NCBI GenBank assembly: GCA_000719695.1
Contig: JOHN01000015.1
Span: 1-64,000, forward strand
DNA length: 64,000 nucleotides
Reading direction: 5' to 3'
DNA from: Streptomyces sp. NRRL F-6131
GTDB taxonomy: Bacteria; Actinomycetota; Actinomycetes; Streptomycetales; Streptomycetaceae
A program made the position numbers and the translations under genes. Position 1 is the first letter of the stretch; every line of letters starts with the position of its first letter. The notes beneath the pieces were generated by a model, which was given only the letters and a program-made list of their open reading frames with translations, was not told the DNA's origin and made no database searches. Below, piece by piece: positions 8,424 to 17,708 of the stretch.

Positions 8424-9884
8424 TTGGCCTGGCACCTGGCCCTCGAGGTGGACCGCGCCTCGCGCGTTCCACTGGCCCTGCAGGTACGCGACTCGGTCCG
8501 TCGCCTGGTCGAGGACGGGACACTGCGCACCGGCACCCGATTACCCTCCAGCCGTCAACTCGCCGCCGATCTCGGCGTCTCCCGCAGCGTGGTGGTGGAG
8601 GCGTACGAACAACTGGCCGCCGAGGGCTACCTCGTCACCCGGCGCGGCTCCGGCACCTCGGTGGCCGCGGACTGCGGCGGCCTGGCACCCGTCGACTCCG
8701 CCCTCACCGCCGCGGCCTCCACCTCCACCTCCGCCCCGGCGGACGGCGACGGCAGCGAGGCCGCCTGGGACCTGCGGACCGGGACCTCGAACCTGCTGGC
8801 CTTCCCGCGCCAGGAGTGGATCCGCTGCGTCACCGCCGCGCTGGCCGACGCCGGCCACCGCGAACTCAGCTACTCCCCGCCCGCGGGGGTCCCGCTGACC
8901 CGGCACATCCTGGCCGGCTACCTCGGCCGGGTCCGCGGAGTCCGCACCCGCCCCGAGGACCTCATGATCACCTCGGGCTTCGCCCAGGGCCTCGCGCTGC
9001 TCTGCCGGGTCCTCCGGGACCGCGGCCACCGGACCCTTGCCGTGGAGGATCCGGGGCACCCCGGCGAGCGGGAGTTCATCGCGAGCGCCCAGCTCCGGCC
9101 GGTCGGCATCCCGGTGGACGCCGAGGGCATCCGCGTCGACCTGCTCGAACGCTCCGGCGCCCGGGTGGTCCTCACCACCCCCGGCCACCAGTTCCCCACC
9201 GGCGCCTGCCTGAGCCCCGCCCGCCGCGCACAGCTGATCTCCTGGGCCCGCGAGGTCGACGGCTACGTGGTCGAGGACGACTACGACAACGCCTACCAGA
9301 GCCGGGCCGGCCAGCCCCCGGCCCTGCAGAGCCTGGCCCCGGACCGGGTCGTCTACGCGGGCAGCGCCAGCAAGGTCCTCGCCCCCGCGCTGCGGCTCGG
9401 CTGGCTCGCCGCGCCGTCCGAGCTGATGGCCTCCCTGGAGCACGTGCGCGCGGGCTGGGACATCGGGTGCTCGGGCCTGGAACAGCTCGCCTTCGCCCGG
9501 TTCATCGACACCGGCGCGCTCGACCGCCACCAGCGCCGGCTGCGCGCGGAGTTCGGCCGGCGCCGCGAGGTCGTCCGGCACGAGACCGCCCGCCAGTTGC
9601 CCGGCACCCGCGTCCTCGGCGGCGACGGCGGGCTCCAGGCCTACCTCGAACTCCCGCCCGCCGTGGACGAGGACGCCCTGATCCGCGCCGCCCGCACCCG
9701 TTCCGTCCTCATCCGCGGCGGCCGCTTCCACGCGCTCACCGACACCAGCCGGCCGCCGGCGCTCGTCCTCAGCTACGCCACCGTCGGCTGTGACGGCCTG
9801 GTCCGGGGCATCGCCGAACTCGGCCTCGCCTACCGCCGGTTGCTGCCGGACCGGGGTGACACCGAAGCGCCGAACGTGCCGTGA
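8424..9884 (+). CDS. MocR/PdxR-type GntR-aminotransferase fusion regulator
   Basis: A 486-residue regulator with an N-terminal GntR winged helix (RLPSSRQLAADLGVSRSVVVEAYEQL) joined to a fold-type I aminotransferase-like domain with the PLP pocket (VEDDYDNAY, YAGSASKVLAPALRLGWL). MocR proteins sense PLP or amino-acid adducts and control vitamin B6, amino-acid or secondary-metabolite genes. Divergent position makes it the likely pathway regulator, and a PLP-dependent sensor fits a cluster holding a PLP enzyme. I chose TTG at 8424 because AGGAGG lies four bases upstream; ATG 8382 and GTG 8331 are in frame but have no such site. Confidence 0.85.
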   Translation: MAWHLALEVDRASRVPLALQVRDSVRRLVEDGTLRTGTRLPSSRQLAADLGVSRSVVVEAYEQLAAEGYLVTRRGSGTSVAADCGGLAPVDSALTAAASTSTSAPADGDGSEAAWDLRTGTSNLLAFPRQEWIRCVTAALADAGHRELSYSPPAGVPLTRHILAGYLGRVRGVRTRPEDLMITSGFAQGLALLCRVLRDRGHRTLAVEDPGHPGEREFIASAQLRPVGIPVDAEGIRVDLLERSGARVVLTTPGHQFPTGACLSPARRAQLISWAREVDGYVVEDDYDNAYQSRAGQPPALQSLAPDRVVYAGSASKVLAPALRLGWLAAPSELMASLEHVRAGWDIGCSGLEQLAFARFIDTGALDRHQRRLRAEFGRRREVVRHETARQLPGTRVLGGDGGLQAYLELPPAVDEDALIRAARTRSVLIRGGRFHALTDTSRPPALVLSYATVGCDGLVRGIAELGLAYRRLLPDRGDTEAPNVP

Positions 9885-9916
9885 GGCCCGGCCCGCGGGG
9901 GCGGGTCGGGCCTCAC
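9881..9916 (+). terminator. 16-bp stem terminator after the MocR gene
   Basis: Arms 9881-9896 and 9901-9916 pair with one G-U and enclose a GGGG loop; the first arm includes the stop codon. The facing gene on the other strand ends 42 bp downstream, so it may act in both directions. Confidence 0.75.
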
Positions 9917-9957
9917 GAGGGGCGCACCCGGGGGACAGGGCGCCGGTCGGGGGGTGG

Positions 9958-12288
9958 TCAGAGCACGGACGTCCGCTCCGGACCCGGGGTGTGGGCCCCG
10001 GGGGCCTGGCCAGTGGGGCCGTACCCGTCGGGGACGTGACCGCCGGGGACGTGACCGTTCGGGGCGTGCCCGCCGGGGACGTACCCGTCGGCAGCGTGCC
10101 CGATGGGCGCGTACCCACCCGAGGCGTGACCGTGCCCGCCGGGGGTGTGGCGCGGGGTGGCCCGCAGCGGCCACCAGAGGCTGCGGCCCAGCAGGGCGGC
10201 CAGGGCCGGGACCAGCACCAGCGAGAGGACCAGGGCGGAGAGCAGGATGCCCAGGGTCATCGCGAAGGCGACCTGCTCGCTGCCCGGGGTGGTCGCGAGG
10301 GTGGCGAAGGAGCCGGCCAGGACCAGGCCCGCCGTGGCGATCGCCGGGGTGGTGTGCCGGACGGCGCGGGCCACCGCGGCGCGGACCGGCCCGGGGTGCT
10401 GCATCTCCTCGCGGATCCGGTCGGTGATGAGGATGTTGTAGTCGGTGCCCAGGGCCACCACGAACAGGAACAGCACCAGCGGGAGGGTGAAGCTGACGCC
10501 GGGCTTGTCCAGCAGGTGCTGGAACACCAGGGTCGCGGCGCCGAGGGTGGCCGCGAAGCCGAGTCCGACGGCGAGCATCAGCACCACCGGGGCGAGCAGG
10601 CTGCGCAGGAGCAGCAGCAGGATCAGGGCGATGAGCGCGGCCGCGACCGGGAAGACGACCGCCAGGTCGTGGTCGACGGCCTCGGAGATGTCGGCGAAGA
10701 TCGCCGCCGTGCCGCCCACGTGGGCGCTGGTCCCGGCCGGGGTGTGTGCGGCCACCGCGGCGCGGACCGGGCCGGAGGCCAGGTCGCGGGCCCGCTGGCT
10801 CTGCGGGTCGACGGTCAGGAAGAGGTCGATCCGGGCGGCCCGGTGGTCCGCGTTCAGGACGGTGCCGCCCACCTGGCCGACGCCCTCGACCTGGCCGAGC
10901 GCACGGGACAGGCCGTCCAGCCGGCGGGCGTCCAGGGCGGCGCCGTCGGTGGCGGTGACGTAGACGGTGGTCGGGTCGGACACGCCGGCCGGCAGCGCGC
11001 GCGAGATCTCGGTGGCGGTCGCGGCCGCCGCCGTCCCGGAGTCGCCGCCCTGGCCGTAGTCCATCCGGATCCCGGTCATCCCGGCGGCCAGGGCGCCGAG
11101 CAGCGCGACGGAGGCGACGAGCATGGCCAGCGGTCGGCGGGCGATCAGCGCGCCGAAGCGGGCGGAGACGCCCTCGCGCGGCTCCCGGCGCAGGCTGCGG
11201 GAGGGCCAGAACATCCGGCGGCCGCAGGCGGCGAGCAGGGCCGGCATCAGGGTGAGGCTGCCCAGCAGCATGACCAGGACGGCGACGGCGATGGCCGGGC
11301 CGAGCGACCGGAACTGGCCGAAGCTCGCGACGCCCAGGGTGGCGAAGGCCGCCACGATGGTCAGCGCGGCCGAGGTGATCGCCGTGCCGACCCGGCCGGA
11401 CACCTCGGCGGCGGCTTCGCGGGCGGGCTGGTCGGGCCGGGCCCGCAGGTGCTCGCGGAACCGGAAGAGCAGGAACAGCAGGTAGTCGATCCCGATGCCG
11501 AGCAGCACCACGGCGATCAGGCCCGGGGTGGAGGTGTCCAGCTTGAGTCCGGTGAGCGCCGCGGCGCCGGCCACGGCTCCGGTGGCCGCGCCGCTGATCA
11601 TGGTGACGGCGAGCATCGGCAGCACGGCCGCGAGCACGCTGCGGAACACCAGCACGTTGAGCAGCACGATCAGGCCCACCACCAGGGCGCCGCCGACCGC
11701 CGCGGCGGTCCGGTTGGCGTCGGAGGTGTCGGCGGCCTCGGCCAGCCCGCCGGTGAAGCCGGTGCGCATCCCGGCCTCGTCGAACTGCGCGCGGGCGCCG
11801 TCCCGGAAGGCCCGGTAGACCTTCTGGACGCCCTCGTCCGAGGCACTCCCGGTCAGCTCGGCGGAGAGCAGCTCGAAAGTCCGGTCGGGGGCGACCATCG
11901 CCGGGGCGACCCGGGGGGTCTGGGAGTGGTCGGGCACCAGGAATTCCGGCTCGTCGTCCTTGCGGGGCATGACCACCCGCCGCTGTCCGAGCTTCGCCGC
12001 CTCGGCCTCGATCCGCTGCTGGTCGGCGGCGGTGAGGGCCTTGCCGTCGGTGCGGGCGACCAGCACCGTCACCGTGGTGGCGTCGGGCTTCACCCCGAAC
12101 TGCTCCTCGGCGATCCGCAGGGCCGCGGCCGAGTCGTAGCTGCTGGGCAGGAAGTCACCGCTCTGCGACTGGGTCACCCGGGAGATCAGCATCGGGCTCA
12201 GCACGCCCAGCCCGATGCCCAGCACCGCCCAGAGGGCGATGACCTTCCACGCGTGTCTGGTGGAGAATCGGGTCAGTGCGCGGATCAC
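9958..12288 (-). CDS. MMPL/RND-family transporter with Gly/His/Pro-rich tail
   Basis: A 776-residue MMPL-family membrane protein with two repeats, each a single TM helix, a large external loop and a block of five or six TM helices (GIGIDYLLFLLFRFREHL and VALGTDYNILITDRIREEM hold the conserved GxxxDY of each half). Actinobacterial MMPLs export lipids, siderophores or drugs. The last 60 or so residues are an unusual tail of short units such as GGHAPNGHVPGGHVPDGYGP. It is transcribed divergently from a sensor kinase/response regulator pair, which probably controls it. The predicted substrate is unknown. Confidence 0.85.
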   Translation of the reverse strand: MIRALTRFSTRHAWKVIALWAVLGIGLGVLSPMLISRVTQSQSGDFLPSSYDSAAALRIAEEQFGVKPDATTVTVLVARTDGKALTAADQQRIEAEAAKLGQRRVVMPRKDDEPEFLVPDHSQTPRVAPAMVAPDRTFELLSAELTGSASDEGVQKVYRAFRDGARAQFDEAGMRTGFTGGLAEAADTSDANRTAAAVGGALVVGLIVLLNVLVFRSVLAAVLPMLAVTMISGAATGAVAGAAALTGLKLDTSTPGLIAVVLLGIGIDYLLFLLFRFREHLRARPDQPAREAAAEVSGRVGTAITSAALTIVAAFATLGVASFGQFRSLGPAIAVAVLVMLLGSLTLMPALLAACGRRMFWPSRSLRREPREGVSARFGALIARRPLAMLVASVALLGALAAGMTGIRMDYGQGGDSGTAAAATATEISRALPAGVSDPTTVYVTATDGAALDARRLDGLSRALGQVEGVGQVGGTVLNADHRAARIDLFLTVDPQSQRARDLASGPVRAAVAAHTPAGTSAHVGGTAAIFADISEAVDHDLAVVFPVAAALIALILLLLLRSLLAPVVLMLAVGLGFAATLGAATLVFQHLLDKPGVSFTLPLVLFLFVVALGTDYNILITDRIREEMQHPGPVRAAVARAVRHTTPAIATAGLVLAGSFATLATTPGSEQVAFAMTLGILLSALVLSLVLVPALAALLGRSLWWPLRATPRHTPGGHGHASGGYAPIGHAADGYVPGGHAPNGHVPGGHVPDGYGPTGQAPGAHTPGPERTSVL
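10019..10135. repeat. Degenerate 15-18-bp coding repeats in MMPL tail
   Basis: Units related to GTACCCGTCGGGGACGTGACC recur through this stretch and encode Gly-His/Tyr-x-Pro tandem units at the transporter C-terminus. The unit length is a multiple of three, so copy-number change keeps the frame. Confidence 0.6.
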
Positions 12289-12548
12289 GGTGCCCTCCGG
12301 CTGATGGACGCGGACGTCGGCTTCGGAACCGGGGGTTCCCGGCCTGTTCCCAGACCATCAGGAGAAAGGGGTGCCGGGCGTCCGGGCAGCGGACGATCCG
12401 GGGCGGGGGCCCAGCTCCCCCGGTGGGCGCGCGCCCGGGACCGTGGTCCTGGTTCCGGCCTCCCGCTCTCGGCCGCGGGGACCACGTCCGGCCCGGTGGG
12501 GCAGTGCCAGAATGGGGCATCATGGCTGATCAGCCCGGGAGGACCGAG

Positions 12549-13838
12549 ATGGACGGGCGTCAGCGCCCCGGAGCGGACGTGGCAGCGCCGCCGAGCCGGA
12601 CGGACGGCGCGTGGTGGAGCCGGGTGTACGAGGCGGCCCCGGGCCCGGCGGAGGACGCCGCGCCGGGCCGTGCGGACGGCACCCCGTGGACCCACACCGA
12701 CGCCCTGGTGGCCGTCGGTGCCGGCGTGCTCGACCTGGTCGGCTACCTGCTCATCTACCAGGCGGACAGCACCCGCGACGTCAGCGTCACGGGCTTCGTC
12801 CTCCTCGTGCTGTCGTGCCTGCCGCTGCTCGCCCGGCGCCACCGCCCGGTACTGGCGCTCTGCGCCGTCCTGGTGCTCGAAGCCCTGGTCGACCTGCTGG
12901 CGCCGATGGGCATCCACTTCGGGGCCGTGATGACGGTGGCCGTCTACTCGGTCGCCCGGCACAGCAGCGGGCGCGTCACGGCGGCCGCCACCGCGGCGGC
13001 GGCGGTGACCACGATGCTCAGCCAGGCCCGGTTCGCCGTGCCGTCCTGGGAGGAGGTGGTCGCCCCCACCGTCTCCGCCGGCCTGGTGGCCGGCGCCGGC
13101 CTCGCCGTCTCCCGCTGGCAGCGCGAGGTGACCGCCAACCGCAAGTTGCTGGCCGACCGCGCGGTGGCCGAGGAACGCCGCCGGATCGCCCGGGAGCTGC
13201 ACGACATCGTGGCCCACCACATCACCACCATGCAGCTGATGGCCGGTGGCGCCCGGGCCAACCTCGGCAACCAGGAGGTGGTCCGGGACGCCCTGGTCAC
13301 CCTCGAGTCCTCCGGACGGCTGGCCCTGCGCGAGATGCGCCAACTGCTGAACGTCCTGCGGGCCGGTGACGAACCGGACGCCGCCCCGCCGTCGCCGCAG
13401 CCCGGCACGGACGACCTCGAACGGCTGGTGGAGGACTCCCGCCGGGCCGGCCTGCCCACCGAGCTGGACGTCCGCGGCCCCCGGCTGCCGCTGCCGCCGA
13501 CCGTCGGCCTGACGGTGTTCCGGATCGTCCAGGAGGCCCTCACCAACGCCCGCAAGTACGCGGGGCCCGCCAGCGCGACGGTCCGGCTGACGTACCGGGC
13601 GGACGGCATCACCGTCGAGGTGCGGGACGACGGCGTGGGCGTCGCGCCCCAGGAGGCCGGTCCGTCGGCCGGGGACCGGGGCGGGTACGGTCTGGTCGGC
13701 ATGCGCGAACGCGTCGCCCTGCACGGCGGCACCCTGGAGACCGGACCCCGGCCGGCCGGCGGCTTCGCCGTGCTGGCCGATCTGCCCCTGGCCGCGGACG
13801 AGACCGCCGAGGCCGCCGTCCAGCACGGGAAGGTGTGA
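12549..13838 (+). CDS. NarL-type sensor histidine kinase (HisKA_3)
   Basis: A 429-residue membrane kinase. About four or five TM helices fill residues 50-190. The HisKA_3 dimerisation helix RRRIARELHDIVAHHITTM carries the phospho-accepting His, and the HATPase has the N box (EALTNARKYAG), the DDGVGV motif and GYGLVGMRERV. It phosphorylates the LuxR-type regulator encoded four bases downstream. The ATG at 12549 has GGGAGG upstream; an in-frame ATG at 12522 adds nine residues and could be used instead. The signal sensed is unknown; divergence from the MMPL gene suggests an envelope or drug stress. Confidence 0.85.
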   Translation: MDGRQRPGADVAAPPSRTDGAWWSRVYEAAPGPAEDAAPGRADGTPWTHTDALVAVGAGVLDLVGYLLIYQADSTRDVSVTGFVLLVLSCLPLLARRHRPVLALCAVLVLEALVDLLAPMGIHFGAVMTVAVYSVARHSSGRVTAAATAAAAVTTMLSQARFAVPSWEEVVAPTVSAGLVAGAGLAVSRWQREVTANRKLLADRAVAEERRRIARELHDIVAHHITTMQLMAGGARANLGNQEVVRDALVTLESSGRLALREMRQLLNVLRAGDEPDAAPPSPQPGTDDLERLVEDSRRAGLPTELDVRGPRLPLPPTVGLTVFRIVQEALTNARKYAGPASATVRLTYRADGITVEVRDDGVGVAPQEAGPSAGDRGGYGLVGMRERVALHGGTLETGPRPAGGFAVLADLPLAADETAEAAVQHGKV

Positions 13839-13842
13839 CCCG

Positions 13843-14571
13843 ATGACCACCGAGACGCCGACGACCACCGGGACTCCGACGACGATCCGCGTGCTCCTGG
13901 TGGACGACCAGCCGCTGGTCCGGCGCGGGCTGTCGCTGATCCTCTCGCCGGACCCGTCCTTCGAGGTCGTGGGCGAGGCCGAGGACGGCGAGCAGGCCGT
14001 CGCGCTCGCCCACCGGCTGCGCCCCGACGTCGTGGTGATGGACATCCGGATGCCCGTCCTGGACGGGGTGGGCGCGACCGAGGAGCTGGCCCGCACGCTG
14101 CCCGGCTGCAAGGTCCTCGCGCTCAGCACCTTCGACATGGACGAGTACGTGGTGGCCGCGCTGCGGGCCGGCGCCCACGGGTTCCTGCCCAAGGACGTCT
14201 CCCCGGAGGACCTCGCCACGGCGATCCGCACCGTGCACGCCGGGGAGGCGGCGGTCGCGCCGCGCCTGCTCACCCGGCTGATCTCCACCTACGTCCGGGC
14301 GCCCCTCGACGCCCCGCCGCCGCCCGCCGCCGCGACGGCGGAGCTCACCCCGCGCGAGGTGGAGGTGTGGCGGCTGATGGCCGGCGGTCTCGACAACGCC
14401 GGGATCGCCCGGGCGATGGACATCAGCAACTCCACCGTGAAGAACCACATCACCAGCATCTTCGGGAAGCTCGACGTCCGTGACCGCGCCCAGGCGGTCA
14501 TCGCCGCCTACGAGTCCGGCCTGGTCACCGCCCGCACGGGCGGCGGCGACCAGGCCGGTGGGAGCGACTGA
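13843..14571 (+). CDS. NarL/FixJ-type response regulator
   Basis: A 242-residue regulator with a receiver domain (acidic pair DD at 21-22, phospho-acceptor Asp67 in VVVMDIRMPV, Lys in FLPKDVSP) and a C-terminal LuxR-type helix-turn-helix (LTPREVEVWRLMAGGLDNAG to KNHITSIFGKL). It begins four bases after the kinase gene and is the cognate partner. Likely targets are the divergent MMPL gene and itself, inferred from position. Confidence 0.88.
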   Translation: MTTETPTTTGTPTTIRVLLVDDQPLVRRGLSLILSPDPSFEVVGEAEDGEQAVALAHRLRPDVVVMDIRMPVLDGVGATEELARTLPGCKVLALSTFDMDEYVVAALRAGAHGFLPKDVSPEDLATAIRTVHAGEAAVAPRLLTRLISTYVRAPLDAPPPPAAATAELTPREVEVWRLMAGGLDNAGIARAMDISNSTVKNHITSIFGKLDVRDRAQAVIAAYESGLVTARTGGGDQAGGSD

Positions 14572-14582
14572 CGGAGGAGTAC

Positions 14583-14600
14583 GGGCCGCCGGAGCGGCCC
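14583..14600. terminator. Hairpin between convergent genes
   Basis: GGGCCGC and GCGGCCC (14583-14589 and 14594-14600) enclose a CGGA loop in the short gap between the response regulator and the facing serine hydrolase gene. The position fits a bidirectional terminator. Confidence 0.55.
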
Positions 14601-14609
14601 GGGTGGGCG

Positions 14610-15803
14610 TCAGCCGGCGCAGAGGGTCCGGTCCAGCGCGGCCTGGGCGTGCTCGAAGCCCTTCGGGCTCGGGGCCAGGTTCGCCGTGACGGCGACGGTG
14701 GCGGCGCGGCCGTCCTCGGTCACCCCCGGGAAGGTGTGGTAGCCCGGCGTGGCGCCGCCGTGCCCCCAGGCCACCTTGCCGCAGCTCAGCGACGTCCGGG
14801 TGAGCCCCAGTCCGTACTCCTCGATCATCGCCCCCTCACCGGGGACCTTCACCGTGGTGCGCATCTCGGCGAGCTGGGCGGGCTTCAGGAGCCTGCCGCC
14901 GATCAGCGCCGAGAAGAACCGGTTCAGGTCGCTCGGCGTGGAGACCAGTTGGCCGGCCGCCCATCCCCAGGAGGGGTCCAGCGCGGTCACGTCGTCGAGC
15001 GACCCGTCCGGCCGGGCGGCGTACCCGCGGGGATGGGCCTCCCTGATGCCCTCGTCGCCGACGCCCGGGAAGTAGGTGTGCCGCAGGCCGATCCGCTCGA
15101 TCACCCGCTCGGTCAGCTGCTCGGCGACCGGGCGGCCGGTGACCTTCTCGATCAGCAGGCCGGCGAGGACGTAGTTGGTGTTGGTGTACGCCCAGCTCGT
15201 ACCGGGCTCGAACCGCGCCTTGTCGGCGAACGCGATGTCGAGCAGCTCGCGGGGCTGGTAGTAGCGGTGGCGGTCCTTGCCGAACACCGCCTCGAAGATC
15301 TTGTCGGTGTACTCGGGCAGTCCGCTGGTGTGCTGGAGGATCTGCCGGACCGTCACCTTGCGCCCGTCGAAGCCCTCGCCGCGGACCAGGCCGGGCAGGT
15401 AGCGGTCGATCGGGGCGTCGAGTTCGACCTTGCCCTCGCCGACCAGCTGCAGGACGACCACGGCGACGTAGGTCTTGGTGTTGCTGCCCGCCCGCACCTG
15501 TCCGTCCACCGGGACCCTGGAGCCGGTCCGCAGATCGGCGACGCCCGCGGTCCAGTTGCGGGTCCGGCCGTCCCTGGTGGTGACCGAGGCCATCGCGGCG
15601 GGGTAGCGGTCCTCGTCGACCAGCCGCTCCAGCCCGGCGCGGACGGCGTCCTTCGGCCCGGCGGACGGCGCCGCGGCGGCCGGGACGGTGCCGGCCGCAC
15701 CGAGCGCGGCGGCCGTCGCGAGCAGCACCGCGAGGGCGCGCCGGGGCGAGGCCGACGGGGCGGCTCGGACGGACCGGGGCCGGCGGGAGTGACGAACGTC
15801 CAT
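14610..15803 (-). CDS. Exported class C serine hydrolase (D-Ala-D-Ala carboxypeptidase-like)
   Basis: A 397-residue secreted protein of the beta-lactamase class C/penicillin-binding family. A signal peptide with an Arg-rich start spans residues 1-45. The catalytic SxxK is SNTK at 107-110, the YxN motif is YTN in SWAYTNTNY, and the third box is WGHGGATPGY. Family members are DD-carboxypeptidases, esterases or D-aminopeptidases rather than true resistance enzymes. The ATG at 15803 has AAGGAG seven bases upstream. It is convergent with the response regulator gene. Confidence 0.85.
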   Translation of the reverse strand: MDVRHSRRPRSVRAAPSASPRRALAVLLATAAALGAAGTVPAAAAPSAGPKDAVRAGLERLVDEDRYPAAMASVTTRDGRTRNWTAGVADLRTGSRVPVDGQVRAGSNTKTYVAVVVLQLVGEGKVELDAPIDRYLPGLVRGEGFDGRKVTVRQILQHTSGLPEYTDKIFEAVFGKDRHRYYQPRELLDIAFADKARFEPGTSWAYTNTNYVLAGLLIEKVTGRPVAEQLTERVIERIGLRHTYFPGVGDEGIREAHPRGYAARPDGSLDDVTALDPSWGWAAGQLVSTPSDLNRFFSALIGGRLLKPAQLAEMRTTVKVPGEGAMIEEYGLGLTRTSLSCGKVAWGHGGATPGYHTFPGVTEDGRAATVAVTANLAPSPKGFEHAQAALDRTLCAG

Positions 15804-16091
15804 GCGGAAGCTCCTTGGGTACGCGGCCACCGGGGCGCGCGGAGGCGAGGGATCGGAGAGCGTGCCGGCGGTGCCCGCCGCGCGGGCGAACCGCTCGATC
15901 ACCTGGCCGAGCCTAGGAACCGCACCCCCTCCCGGGCATCGCCCGGCCGCACGAGGACCCGGCTCCCGCCCCTCCTCGCCTCCGGTACCCCGGTCCTGCC
16001 TCCCCTCCCCACCGCGCAGTATGACGACGCATCAGGCCTGCGGCTCGTGCCGCAGACCGCGTACCGCAGCGGCAGGCCGGACGCCGCCGCG

Positions 16092-17708
16092 TCAGGCCCG
16101 GCCGAGGATCACCGGGTCCCGGGCCAGGTCGTCCAGCAGGGCGTCCAGCTTCGCCCGGTCGACCGAGGGCATCAGGAACACGTGCACGTAGCCGCGCAGC
16201 CCGGCCGGGTCGCCGGGGGTGGTCAGGACGTTCTCCGAGGACAGCGACCACTTGGCCACCAGCCCCGCGCTGGGCTTGCGGAACCGCACGGTGATCGCGC
16301 CCGGCGTCCTGGCCGGCCAGAGCTCGGCGCCGGTCTCCCGCTCCACCTCGCGGAGCCGCCGCTCCAGGTACGCGGCCAGCTCCTGGGAGCGGCGGATCCG
16401 GTCGACCTGGTCCCGGTGGGAGAGCCGGGAGAGGTGGTCCCAGAGCACCAGCGGCGAGAAGCCGTTGCGGGAGCCGGCGAAGGTGCTGTCCGGTGCGCCG
16501 ATGTACTCCGGCTGGGTCGGCGGTTCGAGCTGGTACTTGGTCTTCGTCATGAAGACGCCGCACGGCCACGGCACACCGGCCCACTTGTGCCCGCTCATGG
16601 CGATCGACGCGACCGGGTCGACGTCGCCGGACTCCCGGGTCGCCAGGGTGAGGCCGAAGTCGAACTCCGGCAGCTCGGCCTCCGGCTCCCAGCCGAACGC
16701 CGCCGGGTCCGCCGAGGCCATCCGCAGGAACGGCGCGTACCCGGCGCCGAGCGCGCCGTCCACGTGGATCCAGAAGCCCCGGCGCGCGTCGCTCCCGGCG
16801 CGGGGCAGCAGCCCGTGCCGCTCGAAGATCGGCAGCAGGCGCTCGCAGGCGCCCCGGACGTCGTCGTGGGCGCCCTTGAAGGTGCTCCCGAGGTTGAAGT
16901 TGACGAAGACCGGGTGGCCCTTCGCCGCGAAGAACTCCACCAGCGCCGCGAGCGCGTCCAGGTCGACGGCCCCGGAGCCGTCCCAGGAGAGGCCCGACGG
17001 GCCGGGCTGCGAGGGCACCTCGGCGGGCCACTCCCCGCCGAGCGGACACTCGTCCGGGTAGTCCGCGGTGCCCACCGCGTGGAAGGTGTCGACGCCCAGC
17101 ACGCGGACGGCCTTGGCGAAGGAGTAGTGGGTGTCCTCCGAGTAGAACGCCACCGGCCGGGGCGCGCCGGGCCGGGTCAGGTAGTCGCGCGCGTTCCACA
17201 GCGCGTACATGTTGCCCTCGGTCGACCCCATGGACAGCATGTAGCCCCAGTAGGACTCGGGGTCGGCCGGGTCGTAGGACGGTCCGGCGTGCCAGAGCCG
17301 CGCGTAGTAGTCGAGCACCGCGCGCTCGACGACCTTGGTGTTCGGCTTGTAGCCGCCGCTCTGGAACGGGTCGCCGAGGTTGTTGATGTTGCTCAGCATG
17401 AAGCGGGCCAGGTCGAGCGCGCTGCCCGCGAGCTCCTGGGTGGCCTGGTAGCCGACCAGGTGCCGGCGCTTGCGGGTGAGGTAGCCGTCCATGCGGTCGA
17501 GCGCGCGCAGCCGCTCGCCGTCGGTGAGGCCCTCGGCGGGTATCGCGAAGTCCGCGCCCTCCGGCTCCGCGTCGACGTGGACCGGGCCCGGAACGGCGGC
17601 CCCTTCGACGACGGCGCGGTCGACGACGGCGCGGTCGACGACGGCGCGGTCGAGGGCACCGTCGAGGGCGGCACGGGCGACGGCGGCACGGGCGGTCGTG
17701 GGGCTCAT
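16092..17708 (-). CDS. Group II PLP-dependent amino-acid decarboxylase
   Basis: A 538-residue fold-type I PLP enzyme of the glutamate/histidine/aromatic decarboxylase group. GSTEGNMYALWNAR binds the cofactor phosphate, HVDGALGAGY holds the Asp that pairs with the pyridine nitrogen, and Lys375 in SIAMSGHKW is the Schiff-base lysine. It should convert an amino acid to its amine; the substrate cannot be assigned, though the closest-sounding relatives are histidine- or valine-type decarboxylases. The N-terminus has an odd RAVVDRAVVDRAVVEG repeat encoded by three exact 15-bp units. An Lrp/AsnC regulator is divergent and probably senses the amino acid. The ATG has only a distant GGAG. Confidence 0.8.
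   Translation of the reverse strand: MSPTTARAAVARAALDGALDRAVVDRAVVDRAVVEGAAVPGPVHVDAEPEGADFAIPAEGLTDGERLRALDRMDGYLTRKRRHLVGYQATQELAGSALDLARFMLSNINNLGDPFQSGGYKPNTKVVERAVLDYYARLWHAGPSYDPADPESYWGYMLSMGSTEGNMYALWNARDYLTRPGAPRPVAFYSEDTHYSFAKAVRVLGVDTFHAVGTADYPDECPLGGEWPAEVPSQPGPSGLSWDGSGAVDLDALAALVEFFAAKGHPVFVNFNLGSTFKGAHDDVRGACERLLPIFERHGLLPRAGSDARRGFWIHVDGALGAGYAPFLRMASADPAAFGWEPEAELPEFDFGLTLATRESGDVDPVASIAMSGHKWAGVPWPCGVFMTKTKYQLEPPTQPEYIGAPDSTFAGSRNGFSPLVLWDHLSRLSHRDQVDRIRRSQELAAYLERRLREVERETGAELWPARTPGAITVRFRKPSAGLVAKWSLSSENVLTTPGDPAGLRGYVHVFLMPSVDRAKLDALLDDLARDPVILGRA
17606..17650. repeat. Three exact 15-bp tandem repeats
   Basis: The unit CGACGACGGCGCGGT occurs at 17606-17620, 17621-17635 and 17636-17650 and encodes the RAVVD repeats at the decarboxylase N-terminus. 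Being in frame, copy-number changes would only lengthen or shorten that segment. Confidence 0.85.
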
